A stretch of 64,000 nucleotides of DNA, taken from Bacteroidales bacterium. GTDB taxonomy: Bacteria > Bacteroidota > Bacteroidia > Bacteroidales > 4484-276. The stretch covers positions 20,988 to 84,987 of the forward strand of contig JACZJL010000085.1 of NCBI GenBank assembly GCA_014860585.1. The letters are read 5' to 3'. The translations under genes and the position numbers were made by a program. Position 1 is the first letter of the stretch. Every line of letters starts with the position of its first letter. Below are positions 62,241 through 64,000 of this stretch, piece by piece. Below the pieces are notes generated by a model, which was given only the letters and a program-made list of their open reading frames with translations, was not told the DNA's origin and did not search any database.

Positions 62241-64000
62241 ATGAAAAATTTTACAGTTTTAAAACTTTTTTCCCTGCTCATCGGAGTGATGTTGGCGGGG
62301 AGTGTATGGGGGCAGACTTCTTTTACCGCAACCTTCAATCTTGCAGGAAGTGGAAATGATGTCACAAGTTTCAATTATAATGGAACTGCTTATGTTGGTA
62401 TTTCACCTGGTCCACTTGTAAAAGTTGGAATTACCAGTTCCAGCAGTACGGGTAATTTCCGAGGATCAAATTGGCCATTAGATCCTGCTACAATTGGTGA
62501 CTTAGATGGTACTGTTGACTTAGGCAAATACATCGGCTTTACAGTAGCTCCGATTTCTGGTTACAAATTTACTATCACTTCCATAACGTTCGGGATAGGA
62601 CGCAGTGCAACTGGAACAAGGCAAAGTCAATGGAGAGGAAGTTCTGATACATATAACTCTATTTTAGATAATTATACTACCCTTAATGCAAGTTTAACCA
62701 ATACATCAGGTGTGCTTACAAATCCGGATGCAAATAGTTCCTGGACTGGAAATGTTTTGACATTAGGAACTACCTATAGTGACTTGACTAGCACAGTTGG
62801 TTTTAGATTATATATGTATAATAGCGAAGCTACTACAGGAACAGCAGGATTGCAAGGCAACATTACCATCAATGGAACCTTTCAGTTAATCGGTGGTAAC
62901 CCCACCGTCGCCACCCCCACTTTTAATCCAGGAGGAGGAAATTATATTACCACCCAAAACGTAGTAATCTCATGCGAAACATCTGGTTCAACCATTTATT
63001 ATACCGATGATGGCACTGATCCTGATGAGACCAGCCCAGAATACACGGGAGCAGTTTCCATTAGCAGCACTACAACTTTGAAAGCCAGAGCTTATGCTGA
63101 TGGTTATGACCCAAGTGCTATAGCTACGGCGGTTTACACCTTCCCAACGGAAGTGGCGAATATTGCTGCATTTCGGGCTGGAGATAATGGAACCTTGTAT
63201 AAAATAACAGGTGAGGTAGTCATCCTGCATCGCGACAGTTTTAGAAACAGGCATTTCATTCGCGATAACAGTGGTTCTTTGACTATATGGGATGAAAGCA
63301 GTAATATTACCACAAGTTACAATCCTGGTGATGGAGTTACGGGTTTTATTGGCATTAAATCGACCCAAAACAGTGGTGCACTAATAGTACTTGAAGCCGC
63401 TGTTGATCCTGGAACAGCAGCACACATAGGGCTGGACATAACACCAGTGACACTCACAATTGCAGCGATGAGCCTTGATAATACCGGTAATCTTGCCACG
63501 ATTGCAGATGTTGGATTTGATGTTACGGGTACGTTTGCTACAGGGCAAAACTACCAGATCAGCGATGGTTCATCAAAGGCAACAATGAATTTCAGGACAG
63601 ACTTTTTTACTGCGGATTACATCGGAACCGATTTACCAACAGGCTCTGGTGCTATTACGGGAATTGTTGGAGGATTTGGCACTGCTCCGCAAATTACGTC
63701 CCGTAATGCCTCTGATCTTGATTTTGCGCTGGAACCTGAATACATTATTTTTTATTTCCGCGGGCCTTCCTGGATGGACAACAACCCTCATAACCCTGAG
63801 ATATGGGGACCGTTCAACGGGTGGGCATCAGCAGCCGCAATGACATTTGATTCCGAGCTTGGCTGGTGGTCTGTAACCGTTGAGGTTGCTGATGCTGCAG
63901 CCGAAATTACCTATCAGTCCAGATTTGCGCAGGCAGGAACAACAAAATACCAAAAAGCTTTTGAAAATTTCAGTGCAGATCCAACCTTCACCACAACCAC
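62241..64000 (+). CDS. Large secreted protein with chitobiase/hexosaminidase C-terminal-type repeat (partial, runs off the end)
   Basis: From ATG at 62241 the frame is open for 586 codons to the window end, by my reading without a stop. It begins with a signal peptide (NFTVLKLFSLLIGVMLAGSVWGQ). The first about 210 residues are a Ser/Thr/Gly-rich region (KYIGFTVAPISGYKFTITS, VGFRLYMYNS). Next is a chitobiase/beta-hexosaminidase C-terminal-type repeat (GSTIYYTDDGTDPDETSP ... TLKARAYADGYDPS). A DUF5689-like part follows (YKITGEVVILHRDSFRNRHFIRDNSGSLTIWD). The 3' end, where a T9SS domain would lie, is outside the window. The start follows the 143-bp repeat by 28 bp. Confidence 0.8.
   Translation, partial: MKNFTVLKLFSLLIGVMLAGSVWGQTSFTATFNLAGSGNDVTSFNYNGTAYVGISPGPLVKVGITSSSSTGNFRGSNWPLDPATIGDLDGTVDLGKYIGFTVAPISGYKFTITSITFGIGRSATGTRQSQWRGSSDTYNSILDNYTTLNASLTNTSGVLTNPDANSSWTGNVLTLGTTYSDLTSTVGFRLYMYNSEATTGTAGLQGNITINGTFQLIGGNPTVATPTFNPGGGNYITTQNVVISCETSGSTIYYTDDGTDPDETSPEYTGAVSISSTTTLKARAYADGYDPSAIATAVYTFPTEVANIAAFRAGDNGTLYKITGEVVILHRDSFRNRHFIRDNSGSLTIWDESSNITTSYNPGDGVTGFIGIKSTQNSGALIVLEAAVDPGTAAHIGLDITPVTLTIAAMSLDNTGNLATIADVGFDVTGTFATGQNYQISDGSSKATMNFRTDFFTADYIGTDLPTGSGAITGIVGGFGTAPQITSRNASDLDFALEPEYIIFYFRGPSWMDNNPHNPEIWGPFNGWASAAAMTFDSELGWWSVTVEVADAAAEITYQSRFAQAGTTKYQKAFENFSADPTFTTT

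Noticed and set aside
62988..63499. Minus-strand frames inside the final secreted-protein gene
   Set aside because: They are shadows of the uninterrupted plus-strand frame that has a signal peptide and recognisable domains.

Overview
The window looks like a chromosomal segment from a Bacteroidota species, probably an environmental Bacteroidales-type lineage. Four secreted proteins have signal peptides, and three of them end in a type IX secretion (T9SS) type A sorting domain. Many genes start just downstream of a Bacteroidota -7 element (TAnnTTTG), and Shine-Dalgarno sequences are weak. Several families are typical of the phylum (DUF5686, DUF4292, DUF4296, DUF6132). The sequence shows no rRNA, no recognisable tRNA, no CRISPR array and no transposase gene.

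Layout. 0-9 kb: a T9SS-secreted BNR-type protein, a replicative DNA polymerase III alpha subunit with a built-in proofreading exonuclease, a MEMO-AMMECR1 fusion, and a thioredoxin/DUF6132 pair. 9-19 kb: MutS2, a COG2509-type flavoprotein, an unrecognised helical protein, a YbaN-type membrane protein, and two tandem FG-GAP T9SS proteins. 19-26 kb: a Pif1-like helicase, a DUF58 protein, thioredoxin, a DUF4296 lipoprotein and RecQ. 26-32 kb: envelope and LPS genes (arabinose-5-phosphate isomerase, a DUF5686 outer-membrane protein, LptB, two glycosyltransferases). 32-36 kb: an ECF sigma factor, a probable anti-sigma protein, a DUF4097-like secreted protein and two small probable outer-membrane proteins. 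36-42.6 kb: exonuclease VII (xseAB), glycyl-tRNA synthetase, and the dut-TPR-DUF4292 operon. 42.8-50 kb: a complete RND efflux operon, a potassium channel and a YebC-family protein. 50.5-58.7 kb: single-chain PurL, the selenocysteine pair selA-selB, and a CPBP protease.

The last 5 kb (58.7-64 kb) is the accessory part. A VapC-type toxin-antitoxin pair sits between two direct copies of a palindrome-rich repeat. A GC-rich secreted endonuclease I gene follows. Next come three small AT-rich genes (UPF0175, a PBECR-like nuclease-fold protein, DUF2283) lying between two 143-bp direct copies of the endonuclease gene's 3' end. A large secreted protein with a chitobiase-type C-terminal repeat then runs off the window end.

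Most genes are housekeeping. The observations most worth pursuing are the three-gene cassette bracketed by the duplicated gene tail, the repeat-flanked toxin-antitoxin pair, a dispersed non-coding element with terminal inverted repeats present twice (about 6.7 kb and 50.3 kb), the selAB pair, the stand-alone MEMO-AMMECR1 fusion, and the sigma-factor-led envelope module.
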